Assembly: GCF_007005445.1 (NCBI RefSeq)
Contig: NZ_CP041387.1
Span: 1,426,001-1,490,000 of the forward strand
Direction: 5' to 3'
Source of the DNA: Rhodopseudomonas palustris
Lineage (GTDB): Bacteria > Pseudomonadota > Alphaproteobacteria > Rhizobiales > Xanthobacteraceae
Length of the DNA: 64,000 nucleotides
The notes beneath the pieces are model-generated. The model saw nothing but the letters and a program-made list of their open reading frames with translations, had not been told where the DNA came from and ran no database searches. Position 1 is the first letter of the stretch. Each line of letters opens with the position of its first letter. A program made the position numbers and the translations under genes. This document shows positions 38,677 through 48,671 of this stretch, in pieces.

Positions 38677-38955
38677 TCACATCAGGTTGGCTTCCAGATC
38701 CTCCAGCATCTCGAGGGTTTCGAGATCGCCGTTGTCTTCCAAGAGCTCGCGCAGCGTCGGCAGGTAGTTGTGCAGAATGCGGAGATCGTCGAGCCCCTGC
38801 TTGTCGCGAAGTTCAATGCGCTTCTGGGCGAAGTACGCCCAGAACGGGTTTTCGGCGGCATCGACGTGGCGCTGTAGCCGCTGCATCACCCGCTCGGAGC
38901 GCCCCTCCCAGTCGCAGTGTTTGAAGCTGACATAACGATCGAAGGAAGCTGACAT
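38677..38955 (-). CDS. cowN: CowN, protein sustaining N2 fixation in the presence of CO
   Basis: Small cytoplasmic protein (92 residues) that protects Mo-nitrogenase from carbon monoxide inhibition in other phototrophs and diazotrophs. Family features are [24 protein letters not shown] near the N-terminus, [11 protein letters not shown], and the C-terminal [15 protein letters not shown] with ML and DLEAN. The start at 38955 is chosen over a 48-residue longer frame because a sigma-54 type promoter lies inside that extension, so the extension cannot be transcribed from it. No nif genes are in the window. Family assignment is from memory of the signature; no search was run. Confidence 0.85.
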   Translation of the reverse strand: MSASFDRYVSFKHCDWEGRSERVMQRLQRHVDAAENPFWAYFAQKRIELRDKQGLDDLRILHNYLPTLRELLEDNGDLETLEMLEDLEANLM

Positions 38956-38989
38956 TCCGGGCCTCAAAACGTAAGAACGCGGCTCAGAT

Positions 38990-39004
38990 GCAATCGGTAT
39001 GCCA
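38990..39004 (-). promoter_or_regulatory. Sigma-54 (-24/-12) promoter of cowN
   Basis: On the minus strand TGGCAT-ACCGA-TTGC, matching the RpoN consensus TGGCAC-N5-TTGC at all but one base, with the invariant GG and GC correctly spaced. Transcription would start about 24 bases before the cowN ATG. I did not find a clear NifA upstream site (TGT-N10-ACA) in the next 180 bases. Confidence 0.75.
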
Positions 39005-39350
39005 TGGTTGGTGAGTCGCAGCGAGGTGCGCCGAAGCGTCACGGGGCCGGTCCGGAACCCGCTTTCAACCTCCCGTAGTATTCCGGGGACAACCGCCAAA
39101 ACAGGGCGGAACCGCCGAGCGGCGCTCCAGATCGGGTTCCGTGCTTAAGCAAGTATCTGATCTAACGAGAAATTATGTTCCGGGTCGGCGTAACCATTCA
39201 TTAACCATAACGGAGCATGGTTCCGATGTCAGGCCGCTTAAACTGCATTTAACTAAAACCCGCCTTAATCGCGCTCCTCTGTTCTGCCACATCTGTATGC
39301 GGTATCTTGGGTTCGCCGCGAACCGATGGGGAAAGTCGGGAAGCGAGCGA
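39005..39350. other. Divergent intergenic region between cowN and the DUF2778 gene
   Basis: About 350 bases with no supported gene. It must hold the activator site for cowN on one side and the promoter of the cell-wall protein gene on the other. An AT-richer patch is at roughly 39155-39215. Confidence 0.5.
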
Positions 39351-40547
39351 ATGAGAGTCGGCACGGGGCGGCGGTCGCTGTCCAACCAACGTGGGGCCCG
39401 CTACATGGGGTTTCGAAAATCGCTCGGCGCGATCGGAATCGCGCTGCCGGTGATCGGTTGCGTCTGGACGGTCTATGCCAACACCGTCGGCGCCAGCATC
39501 TATCCGACCGTCGGCTCGTGGCGTGATGATCAGGGCAGCCGCTCGTCGATCGAGCGCACCTCGTTCTCCGCACGGTTCGAACCGCTCGCCGCAGCGGCTG
39601 ATGCCGCGCCGCAATCGATGGCCTCGGTAGCGCTGAAATCCGCGTTCAAGCGCCAAGAGGAGAAGGGCGTCCAGGTCGCCTCCGCAGATCCGACCGACGT
39701 TCCGGTGACTGCCAGCGTCCAGGCTGCCGAACCCGCCAAGACCGGCCACCGCTACTACGCGCTGCTCGATCCTTCCTATTCGTTCGGCTTCCAGCCCGAC
39801 AGGTTCAAACAGCCGGCGCAAAATCGCACAGCCGCTGCCGCCGAGACCGAGGACGATGCCAAGGTCGGCGTCGCGCCGCCGCCGTCGCCGGTGAAGGAAG
39901 CGATGAACGTGCCGCTTCCGCCGCAGCGAAAGTCGATCGCCGCGGTCGCTCCGCGCAATCCGTCTCGCAACCCCTTCAGCCACGAGGCGCTGGTCGCCCG
40001 CGCCAAATCGGCGATTCTGGTGGCTTCGCAGAACCAGAAGTCGAGCTTCTTCGAAAAGCTGTTCGGCAAGGTCGACAGCCCGGCGCTCGCCTACGCCTCC
40101 GCCGACACCAGCGATCTGGACGTCGGTCAGGTTCGCGACAGCGCCTTCAACCCGTCCGACGATGACCGCTACACCGCGGTCTACGACATCACCGCCAAGA
40201 CCGTGTACATGCCGGACGGCTCCAAGCTCGAGGCGCATTCGGGTCTCGGCGCGCGAATGGATGATCCGCGCCACGTCGCTGTGAAGATGCACGGTGCCAC
40301 CCCGCCGCACATCTACGACCTGAAGATGCGCGAGCGGCTGTTCCACGGTGTCGCCGCGATCCGCCTCACTCCGGTCGGCGGCGAAGAGGTGATCTTCGGC
40401 CGGACCGGACTTCTGGCGCATTCCTACATGCTCGGGCCGCGCGGCGATTCCAACGGCTGCGTGTCGTTCAAGGACTACAACGCATTCCTCCAGGCGTTCA
40501 AACGCGGCGAGGTCAAGCGTCTGGTGGTGGTCGGCAACCTGACCTGA
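39351..40547 (+). CDS. DUF2778 protein, Tlde1/L,D-transpeptidase-like
   Basis: Exported or membrane-anchored protein of 398 residues. An N-terminal hydrophobic segment (about 25-45) is followed by a long low-complexity Ala/Pro/Lys linker, and the C-terminal DUF2778 domain (about 275-398) has the catalytic pattern HSYMLGPRGDSNGCVSF: His, then Ser-x-Gly-Cys, as in L,D-transpeptidases. The Salmonella effector Tlde1 belongs to this fold family and cuts peptidoglycan cross-links. Here the role is more likely in the cell's own wall. The start is uncertain (39351 or 39405). Confidence 0.8.
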   Translation: MRVGTGRRSLSNQRGARYMGFRKSLGAIGIALPVIGCVWTVYANTVGASIYPTVGSWRDDQGSRSSIERTSFSARFEPLAAAADAAPQSMASVALKSAFKRQEEKGVQVASADPTDVPVTASVQAAEPAKTGHRYYALLDPSYSFGFQPDRFKQPAQNRTAAAAETEDDAKVGVAPPPSPVKEAMNVPLPPQRKSIAAVAPRNPSRNPFSHEALVARAKSAILVASQNQKSSFFEKLFGKVDSPALAYASADTSDLDVGQVRDSAFNPSDDDRYTAVYDITAKTVYMPDGSKLEAHSGLGARMDDPRHVAVKMHGATPPHIYDLKMRERLFHGVAAIRLTPVGGEEVIFGRTGLLAHSYMLGPRGDSNGCVSFKDYNAFLQAFKRGEVKRLVVVGNLT

Positions 40548-40680
40548 TCAACTGACCATCACTTCGTCGGCAGGCCCCGCATGCGGCGTGCCCGAATTGC
40601 CGTCTCTCCACAATCCGTGAACGCTCCGGCCGGAACTAGTTGGCCGGGCTCGCACTTGGTCGATCAAACGGAGATCGACC

Positions 40681-41013
40681 ATGACCCCACGGCTGTCTGT
40701 CGGCGTGATCGCGTTCACCACCTTTGTCGGCGGCGCCGCCGTCGCTCAAGATCAGGGCACGGCCGCGCAGCGCGAGGCCTGCACACCGGATGCGTTCCGC
40801 CTGTGCGGGCAGTTCATTCCCGACGCCTCACGGATCGAGAGCTGCCTGCGCGAGGCCGGACCGCGGCTGAGCCCGGCCTGCTACGTGGTGTTCAATCCGC
40901 CCAAGACCGACGCTCGACCGCTTCGCACCGTGCGGCGTCAGGCGCCGGCACCGGAGTTCGAGTCACGCGGCGACGAAGGACGTATCGGACGCGGAGATTT
41001 CGATCGCTGGTGA
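40681..41013 (+). CDS. Small secreted cysteine-containing protein
   Basis: Protein of 110 residues with a signal peptide (about 1-22, ending AVAQ) and a mature part holding a four-Cys pattern: EACTPDAFRLCGQFIPDASRI, then SCLREAGPRLSPAC. Such periplasmic Cys-rich proteins are common in Bradyrhizobiaceae; function unknown. The ATG at 40681 follows CGGAG. Confidence 0.7.
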   Translation: MTPRLSVGVIAFTTFVGGAAVAQDQGTAAQREACTPDAFRLCGQFIPDASRIESCLREAGPRLSPACYVVFNPPKTDARPLRTVRRQAPAPEFESRGDEGRIGRGDFDRW

Positions 41014-41088
41014 GACGGCGATTGACGGCGTTCGACGAACTCACCGCGGCCTGAGCGCAGCGACCAGAATCGCAGGAGCCAGAACGAA

Positions 41089-41118
41089 GGGGCGGACCGT
41101 TTCCGATCCGCCCCTGAT
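41089..41118. terminator. Bidirectional hairpin terminator
   Basis: GGGGCGGA, a 10-base loop, TCCGCCCC, then TGATTGTT. It sits between the convergent 110-aa and 84-aa secreted protein genes and can serve both. Confidence 0.65.
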
Positions 41119-41159
41119 TGTTCGCAAGCAGCCGATCGGCCGCAGACCCGCACGGGCTG

Positions 41160-41414
41160 TCAGCGACAAACCCGCGTGGTGCGAACGACGCGGCGACCGT
41201 AGGGGGTGCGGGTCACGACCTTGCGAACCGTGCAACGCGGACCGCGGTGATACGACCGGCGACGTTCCATATGGCGCTGTGCGGAAAAATCGGTGATCGG
41301 CGCCGCCGTCGTCGTCTGAGCAGATCGAGCAGGCGAGGCTGCGGAGGCGGGGGCGCTGATCGCAGCCAGACTGAGCGTCACTGCAGCGGCGATAGCAAGG
41401 GCGAGTGTCTTCAC
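41160..41414 (-). CDS. Small secreted basic protein
   Basis: Exported protein of 84 residues: a signal peptide (about 1-27, ending PASA), a short Ser/Thr/Ala stretch, then an Arg-rich C-terminus (ERRRSYHRGPRCTVRKVV) with two Cys. Function unknown. The GTG at 41414 is chosen because AGGAG lies 7 bases upstream and gives a clean signal peptide; the longer ATG frame puts charged residues before it. Confidence 0.65.
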   Translation of the reverse strand: MKTLALAIAAAVTLSLAAISAPASAASPARSAQTTTAAPITDFSAQRHMERRRSYHRGPRCTVRKVVTRTPYGRRVVRTTRVCR

Positions 41415-41649
41415 GAGCTTTCTCCTCTTCGGCCGGACGGGATGCCGGTGCGACATAACGATGAGGAGCGCATTTCGTTGCGACGCTGACGATTCAATTT
41501 CTGGAAGCGCGTGACAGCGGAACGTAGCGTACTTCGTCGTACGTTTGCGGCTCGCGCGGCCTCTCTTGCCGCTTGGTGGAAAGTCGCGGTGCCGCCGTGT
41601 CGGCGCAGGCCTCGGCGCGCAATCGCCGGGGCCTGCGGGGACGGCGCGC

Positions 41650-42399
41650 TTACTTCACGCCGCCGGTGACGTGCAGCGTTTCGCCCGTCACGTAAGATGC
41701 GCCGTTCGAGGCGAGGAAGGTGACCACCGCGGCGATCTCGGCGGCTTCGCCGATCCGGCCGAGCGGCGTGATGGCTTCGACCTGCTGCCGCATCCCGCTG
41801 TCGTGGTAGCCGGCGGCCTTGACCCCTTCGGTGACCACCATGCCGGGATTGACGGCGTTGACGCGGATCTTGCGCGGCGCCAGCTCCTTGGCGAGTACGG
41901 CAGTGATCAGGTCGACCGAGGCCTTGGTGGCGCCGTACACCGCGGTGTTCGGCATCGCGATCGTCGAGACCCCGGATGAAATGTTGACGATGCTGCCGCC
42001 GTCGTTGAAGCGGCGCGCCGCCGCCTGCGTCACCAGCAGCAGGCCGAGCACGTTGACGTCGAACTGGCGATGGAAATGCTCCGGTGTGATCGCGTCGAGC
42101 GGCAGCATCTCGTAAACGCCGGCATTGTTGACCAGCACGTCGATCGGGCCGAACGCCGCCACGGTGGCGTCGACGATCGCCTGCGCCGCTTTCGGATCGG
42201 CCACGCTGCCGCCGACCGCGACCGCTTTGCCGCCTTGCGCGGTGATCTTGCGCACCACTTCGTCGGCGCCGTTCTGGTCCGACGCATAGTTGACGGCGAC
42301 GGATGCGCCCTCGGCCGCGAATCGCAGCGCGATCTCGGCGCCGATGCCCTTCGACGCGCCGGTCACCAGCGCCACCTTGCCTTGCAGAGTCTTGGTCAT
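41650..42399 (-). CDS. Short-chain dehydrogenase/reductase (SDR)
   Basis: NAD(P)-dependent Rossmann-fold oxidoreductase, 249 residues. It has TGASKGIG near residue 14, NNAG, a catalytic Ser in NISSG, and YGATK with the catalytic Tyr and Lys. The C-terminus ASYVTGETLHVTGGVK is typical of 3-oxoacyl-ACP-reductase-like SDRs. It is divergent from an ArsR-type repressor gene, with a shared operator between them, so its expression is probably controlled by that repressor. Substrate unknown. Confidence 0.88.
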   Translation of the reverse strand: MTKTLQGKVALVTGASKGIGAEIALRFAAEGASVAVNYASDQNGADEVVRKITAQGGKAVAVGGSVADPKAAQAIVDATVAAFGPIDVLVNNAGVYEMLPLDAITPEHFHRQFDVNVLGLLLVTQAAARRFNDGGSIVNISSGVSTIAMPNTAVYGATKASVDLITAVLAKELAPRKIRVNAVNPGMVVTEGVKAAGYHDSGMRQQVEAITPLGRIGEAAEIAAVVTFLASNGASYVTGETLHVTGGVK

Positions 42400-42426
42400 G
42401 GTCGTTCAGTCCTGATCCGAGGTTAT

Positions 42427-42459
42427 GTTCAATAGTTCGGAAATATGGGACTATTGAAC
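42427..42459. promoter_or_regulatory. Inverted-repeat operator between SDR and ArsR genes
   Basis: Perfect 10-bp inverted repeat GTTCAATAGT (42427-42436), 13-base spacer, ACTATTGAAC (42450-42459), in the 89-base divergent intergenic region. Its position and symmetry fit the operator for the ArsR-family repressor encoded beside it. Confidence 0.75.
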
Positions 42460-42488
42460 CAGATCAAGGGGCCGCCTATATCTTTTTC

Positions 42489-42803
42489 ATGGTGCAGTTC
42501 GCTCACCCTGCGCGGGAGGACATCACGCTGGCTGGCGTGCTCGCCGCGCTGGCCGATCCGATGCGGCTGCGGATCGTCAAGGCGCTGCTGCGAGAAGGCG
42601 ACTGCATGTCCTGCACCGCGGCGGCGCCGTGTCCGGACATCCCGAAGTCGACGCTGTCGAACCACTTTCGTGTGCTGCGTGAAGCCGGCCTGATCCAGAC
42701 CTCCAAAAAGGGCGTCGAGAACCGCAACGTCGTCCGCGAAGCCGACATCAACGCGCGCTTTCCCGGCCTGCTGAAGGCGATCCTGAAGCACGCGGACGAG
42801 TAG
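42489..42803 (+). CDS. ArsR-family transcriptional repressor
   Basis: Winged-helix DNA-binding protein of 104 residues. ALADPMRLRIVKALLREGD begins the domain, and PKSTLSNHFRVLREAGLIQ is the recognition helix region. Two cysteines (DCMSC) and a third in APCPD could bind a metal or sense redox state. The ATG at 42489 follows an AT-rich leader. It is divergent from the SDR gene and probably controls both. Confidence 0.9.
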   Translation: MVQFAHPAREDITLAGVLAALADPMRLRIVKALLREGDCMSCTAAAPCPDIPKSTLSNHFRVLREAGLIQTSKKGVENRNVVREADINARFPGLLKAILKHADE

Positions 42804-42883
42804 GGCGCACGGCTCTCATCGCGACCCGGACCTGTTGTTTGTGGGCGAGGAGATGTGGTCCGAGCCGGAGCGCCGCCCGTTCT

Positions 42884-43579
<696 letters not shown>

Positions 43580-43714
43580 GGTGAGGGACCGGTGTTCGAG
43601 GGAACGGTAGCGGCACCATCTGTAGCCGAGATCGCACCGCACGCAATCCAGGAGCCGGCCGGAGAGCGCATCAAGCTTCTCGATGTTATCGCATTTTTGC
43701 GATAGTCTCCGATC

Positions 43715-44039
43715 ATGCGGTGGGTGGTCGAGACGCTCAATGCAACTGTGGATGCCGAAATCGGAGCATTGCCTGGCCGATATGCGGGCGCGGTTCGTGC
43801 GTTTGGCCGAACTGATCGAGCAGATTGGATTCGAGGCTTTGCCGCGCGACAGCGTCAAGCACCTCGAAGCAAGGTTGTGGGAGCTGCGCATCACCGGGCG
43901 CGACGGCATCTCCCGCGCCATCTATGTCACTGCGGAGGGCAGGCGCGTGGTGGTGGTGCGGGCCTTCGTCAAGAAGACGCAGAAAACACCTCCGCGCGAA
44001 CTGGCGATCGCCAGGCAGCGCGCCAAGACCGTCAAATAG
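43715..44039 (+). pseudogene. Frameshifted HigB/RelE-like (Gp49) toxin
   Basis: Toxin of a type II toxin-antitoxin pair that would cleave mRNA at the ribosome. The start [20 protein letters not shown] is in one frame, and the rest, from [18 protein letters not shown] through the core [17 protein letters not shown] and AFVKKTQKTPPRE, is in another. Joining the two at about 43773-43776 (cctggcc, one base more than needed for ALPAD) restores a normal family member of about 107 residues. So it is either inactivated, expressed from an internal start, or affected by a sequencing error. The antitoxin gene follows after 23 bases. Confidence 0.78.
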
Positions 44040-44062
44040 GGACCGTTAGTTCGGGAGACGCG

Positions 44063-44353
44063 ATGACCAAGATCAAGGATCTGCACAAGGCCTGGAGCAA
44101 AGACCCGGCGTATCGCGCGGAGTACGACGCACTCGAACCGGAGTTCAACGTGATGGCCGCGATCGCCAAGGCGCGCCGTCGCGCCGGCCTCAGCCAGGCC
44201 GAACTCGCGCGCCGGATGAACACCACGCAGAGCACGGTTGCGCGACTGGAAAGCGGACGAGGTCAACCGTCGACGCGGACGCTGCTGCGGTTCGCCAAGG
44301 CGACGGGGCATAAGTTAAAGATCAGCTTTGAGCCTATGAAGGGGAAGCGGTGA
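44063..44353 (+). CDS. XRE-family antitoxin
   Basis: Helix-turn-helix protein of 96 residues, the antitoxin and autorepressor of the HigB-like pair. The HTH_3 domain covers about 35-85: AGLSQAELARRMNTTQSTVARLESGRGQPS. The ATG at 44063 follows CGGGAG. Toxin first and antitoxin second is the higBA order. It is intact although the toxin reading frame is broken. Confidence 0.87.
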   Translation: MTKIKDLHKAWSKDPAYRAEYDALEPEFNVMAAIAKARRRAGLSQAELARRMNTTQSTVARLESGRGQPSTRTLLRFAKATGHKLKISFEPMKGKR

Positions 44354-44421
44354 GGGCAGTGAAAGAGAATTCTGCTCGCTTCCGTGTTTCCAGGTGCGGC
44401 TGTCATCTTACGATGTCTGTT

Positions 44422-45618
44422 CTATTTGAAGCTATTGAAATTTGTGTCGATGGTATGTGGAGGCGAAATTAGCGCTTTGTAAGCGTTCTTCTTGAAGGTG
44501 CAGTCGTTGATAAACAGTCCGTATCGGCTCTCCCGGCCCTCAAATTTGAATAGCTTCCCGCTCCCAGAATTGCTTTCGAAGTTACATGATTGAAACGTCG
44601 TGTCTGCTATGTTGCCTTCCAAGTTGATCAGGTCAAATCCTTCGTTTCGAATAAATGTGCAGTTTCTGAAGGTAACCCCTATTATATCTGTAAGATTGGC
44701 GCCGCCATACGTGCACTCTCGTATAACAGTGTCGACAATCTCTATATTCTCGCAGTTCTCAAGCTCAATTCCGTAAGTGCCGCATCCAAAGAAGTCGCAA
44801 CTCTCTAAAATAATATTGGCGCAATTCTCGAAACGAACGACGCCACCCATGCAGTACCCGGCGGACGTGTGGCCCATTACCAGGTTCCTGAGCGCTATTT
44901 CACGGCAATCGACAAAGTGTAAGATCCATGCATAGCGCGGTTCTGCTAGAATGGTACCGTCACAAATGTCCAATCGTTCAGCATTTCGGATCAGAAGTTC
45001 CTTTCCGTCGTGAACGTTTTGCCATTCAGCGTGCGGACCGCTGACGGGAAACGCTCGTGATATTATCATTGGTGCGTCGGACTGCAGCTTAGCGTTTAGA
45101 TTGGATGTGAGGTTGCCAACAAGTTCGGTTGCGGAACGCCATGTCGTCGACCGACGAGTTTCTATCAAGTTTGCTGCAGGTTTTGACTGGGTGGCATTTC
45201 TGGAGCCGACATACTTTAACGTTATCTTCTCCGATGGGTGCTCAGGGTCAAAGAAGAATTGGAAGTCGTAGTCATTGCCTTCAATCAAGACATCGTTGAT
45301 GTGGTCAATCCGAGAAAGGTCAACTACCCAAGTTAGTTGTTCTTTAGTTGTATCGATCTTTGAGGCATTTGTAATGTTGAGGCCTCTAATGCGAACGCCA
45401 AGAGGCTTATTTCTTTTTGCTCGCCTGTTTGTTGCCTCCACGACAACAATCAATCTGCTGTCAAAGGTGGGCGACTCAGTTGAGAAAACGGGTCGTCTGG
45501 AGAACCAGCGCTCGACCAATGTCTTGCCGGCCGGAGTCGCAAAGATCAAAGCGATAGCGCCAATGCCCGAGAGCGCATATGTGCCGTAGTCGACAATGAT
45601 ACTTATCAAGCGAGCCAC
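44422..45618 (-). CDS. Membrane-anchored right-handed beta-helix protein
   Basis: The 398-residue protein has an N-terminal transmembrane segment (about 8-30) and a C-terminal parallel beta-helix (about 210-385) built of repeated coils such as RFENCANIILESCDFFGCGTYG and FRNCTFIRNEGFD, with a Cys/Asn ladder. GHTSAGYCMGGVVRFENC is a recognisable conserved block of bacterial right-handed beta-helix proteins. Function unknown; such folds bind or cleave carbohydrates or act at the cell surface. The gene is visibly AT-rich next to its GC-rich neighbours and uses codons such as ATA and TTA, suggesting horizontal transfer. It follows the toxin-antitoxin pair and is convergent with it. Confidence 0.75.
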   Translation of the reverse strand: MARLISIIVDYGTYALSGIGAIALIFATPAGKTLVERWFSRRPVFSTESPTFDSRLIVVVEATNRRAKRNKPLGVRIRGLNITNASKIDTTKEQLTWVVDLSRIDHINDVLIEGNDYDFQFFFDPEHPSEKITLKYVGSRNATQSKPAANLIETRRSTTWRSATELVGNLTSNLNAKLQSDAPMIISRAFPVSGPHAEWQNVHDGKELLIRNAERLDICDGTILAEPRYAWILHFVDCREIALRNLVMGHTSAGYCMGGVVRFENCANIILESCDFFGCGTYGIELENCENIEIVDTVIRECTYGGANLTDIIGVTFRNCTFIRNEGFDLINLEGNIADTTFQSCNFESNSGSGKLFKFEGRESRYGLFINDCTFKKNAYKALISPPHTIDTNFNSFK

Positions 45619-45703
45619 CAGATCGAATGTGATTCGATAATCTAGTCGGGCTTGGTGCCCATCCGCATCTATTAATCCAGATATCCAAAGCCCACTTGTG
45701 GCA

Positions 45704-45733
45704 CAATAAAAGCCCGGCGTTTCCGCCGGGCTT
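45704..45733 (-). terminator. Intrinsic terminator of the groESL operon
   Basis: On the minus strand AAGCCCGGCG, loop GAAA, CGCCGGGCTT, then TTATTGT. It is a perfect 10-bp stem with a tetraloop and T-rich tail, 27 bases after the groEL stop. Confidence 0.9.
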
Positions 45734-45759
45734 CATTGTCTTTGCGAAGGTCGCTGGAC

Positions 45760-47418
<1,659 letters not shown>

Positions 47419-47429
47419 TTATGGCGAGA

Positions 47430-47537
47430 CCTCATCCTGAGGAGCGGACCGCAGGTCCGCGTCTCGAAGGATGAGTGGGTTCAGTGTGTGAAGCTCACCC
47501 TTCGAGACGCGCCTTGCAGGCGCTCCTCAGGGTGAGG
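47430..47537. repeat. Interspersed palindromic repeat, family B, copy 2
   Basis: Starts cctcatcctgaggagc and ends gcgctcctcagggtgagg, with central gtctcgaaggatgag and ctcacccttcgagac arms. It sits between groES and groEL, so the groESL mRNA would carry this long hairpin. Confidence 0.85.
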
Positions 47538-47552
47538 GGCTTTGCCTGTGAC

Positions 47553-47867
47553 TTAGGCCGCCTTCTTCTTGGCGCCGGCGTCGGTGATGACGCCCATGAT
47601 GTCGCTTTCCTTCATGATCAGCAGCTCTTTGCCGTCGATCTTGACTTCGGTGCCGCTCCACTTGCCGAACAGCACCCGGTCACCGACCTTGAGGTCGATC
47701 GGGATCAGCTTGCCGGCTTCGTCGCGGCCGCCCGGGCCGACGGCGACGACTTCGCCCTGCGAGGGCTTTTCCTTGGCCGTGTCAGGAATGATGATACCGC
47801 CTGCGGTCTTCTCTTCGGCGTCGATGCGCTTGACCACGACGCGGTCGTGAAGCGGACGGAAGTTCAT
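47553..47867 (-). CDS. groES: Co-chaperonin GroES (10 kDa)
   Basis: Lid of the GroEL chamber, 104 residues, full length. [23 protein letters not shown] opens the domain, [13 protein letters not shown] forms the mobile loop region, and [18 protein letters not shown] follows. The ATG at 47867 has AGGAGGACT upstream. It is the first gene of groESL; a CIRCE-like element lies upstream. Confidence 0.97.
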   Translation of the reverse strand: MNFRPLHDRVVVKRIDAEEKTAGGIIIPDTAKEKPSQGEVVAVGPGGRDEAGKLIPIDLKVGDRVLFGKWSGTEVKIDGKELLIMKESDIMGVITDAGAKKKAA

Positions 47868-48310
47868 GCAAGTCCTCCTAAGTTTCTGAACTTGTTTCAG
47901 AAATCGAAATTTTGGCAGTCGCGGACACCGAGTGCCAGCGCGACAGGGACGAGATAGTCGAGGGATTTTGGACAGACAAGGGCTGCGCGCGAAATTTTTA
48001 GCACTCGCGCGGAACATCTGCCAAACACCGTGAACGAGGATGCGGCGGCGATCAAGCCCCGAGTGTCCCGTGGCCTTCGGTGCCTCTGCTAGCACTTGAG
48101 TTAAGTCGCTGCCAACGCTAACTTTTTCTGCATTTGCGGTCGATTTTGCACTTGAGATGCCCAGCCGACATGCGTCACATTTTCAGATGCGCGGGACTGG
48201 CAAGTGAAGACCGGAGCCAGCCCCGCGGGGACAGCAGACGGAAGGACGGCATTCCCAGGCAATCCCGGTCATGAACTGTTGCGGAATGGCTGGTTCGGGA
48301 AGGAGGATTT
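47868..48310. other. groESL leader and intergenic region
   Basis: About 440 bases between groES and usg. It holds the CIRCE-like element and the promoters of two divergent transcripts. No further gene is seen. Confidence 0.6.
47998..48024 (-). promoter_or_regulatory. CIRCE-like element (HrcA operator) of groESL
   Basis: Plus strand TTAGCACTC, nine bases, ATCTGCCAA. The first arm is an exact CIRCE half-site and the second matches GAGTGCTAA at five of nine positions. The placement, about 130 bases before groES, fits HrcA control of heat-shock expression. Confidence 0.65.
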
Positions 48311-48595
48311 ATGGTCGAACGAGGTGCAGTTTCTGAAGACTTCAGGAAGCAGGTGCTCGGCTACGGTCTGACTACCGCCGAGATTCTCTATCGCCGCCCC
48401 GACCGGCAGTGGCTGCTGCAGAGCTACACGTGGCAGGACTACGACCTGTGTCCGACATTCCCAGAACTCTTCAAATTTCTTGCTTTCTGGCAGACCAAGC
48501 TCGAAGGGCCGCTGTTTGCGGTTCGCGTGGCTCATTCAGATCTCGTGCAACCTGCGGAATTCAAGGCAGTTGACGGCCTGTTTCGACTGAACTGA
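48311..48595 (+). CDS. usg: Usg family protein
   Basis: Small cytoplasmic protein of 94 residues, the Usg family first seen next to trp genes; function unknown. LGYGLTTAEILYRRPDRQWLLQSY, then WQDYDLCPTFPELFKFLAFW, are conserved. The ATG at 48311 has a perfect AGGAGG. No trp genes are near it here. Confidence 0.85.
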   Translation: MVERGAVSEDFRKQVLGYGLTTAEILYRRPDRQWLLQSYTWQDYDLCPTFPELFKFLAFWQTKLEGPLFAVRVAHSDLVQPAEFKAVDGLFRLN

Positions 48596-48671
48596 ACGCG
48601 GTCGCTAACTGGCTTTTGCTGGGCAGACAACCTACGTTAGCGGAGCGGAGCTGGCGTAGTGAGGTGGTTGA

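Noticed and set aside
38956..39099. N-terminal extension of cowN by 48 residues
   Set aside because: It would include the sigma-54 promoter inside the coding region and has no counterpart in the family.
45476..45736. A separate 86-residue minus-strand protein beside the beta-helix gene
   Set aside because: It runs through the groESL terminator hairpin and overlaps the start of the beta-helix gene in another frame, with no ribosome-binding site.
48053..48056. CTTG on the minus strand as a sigma-32 -35 element for groESL
   Set aside because: No acceptable -10 element follows at the right distance.
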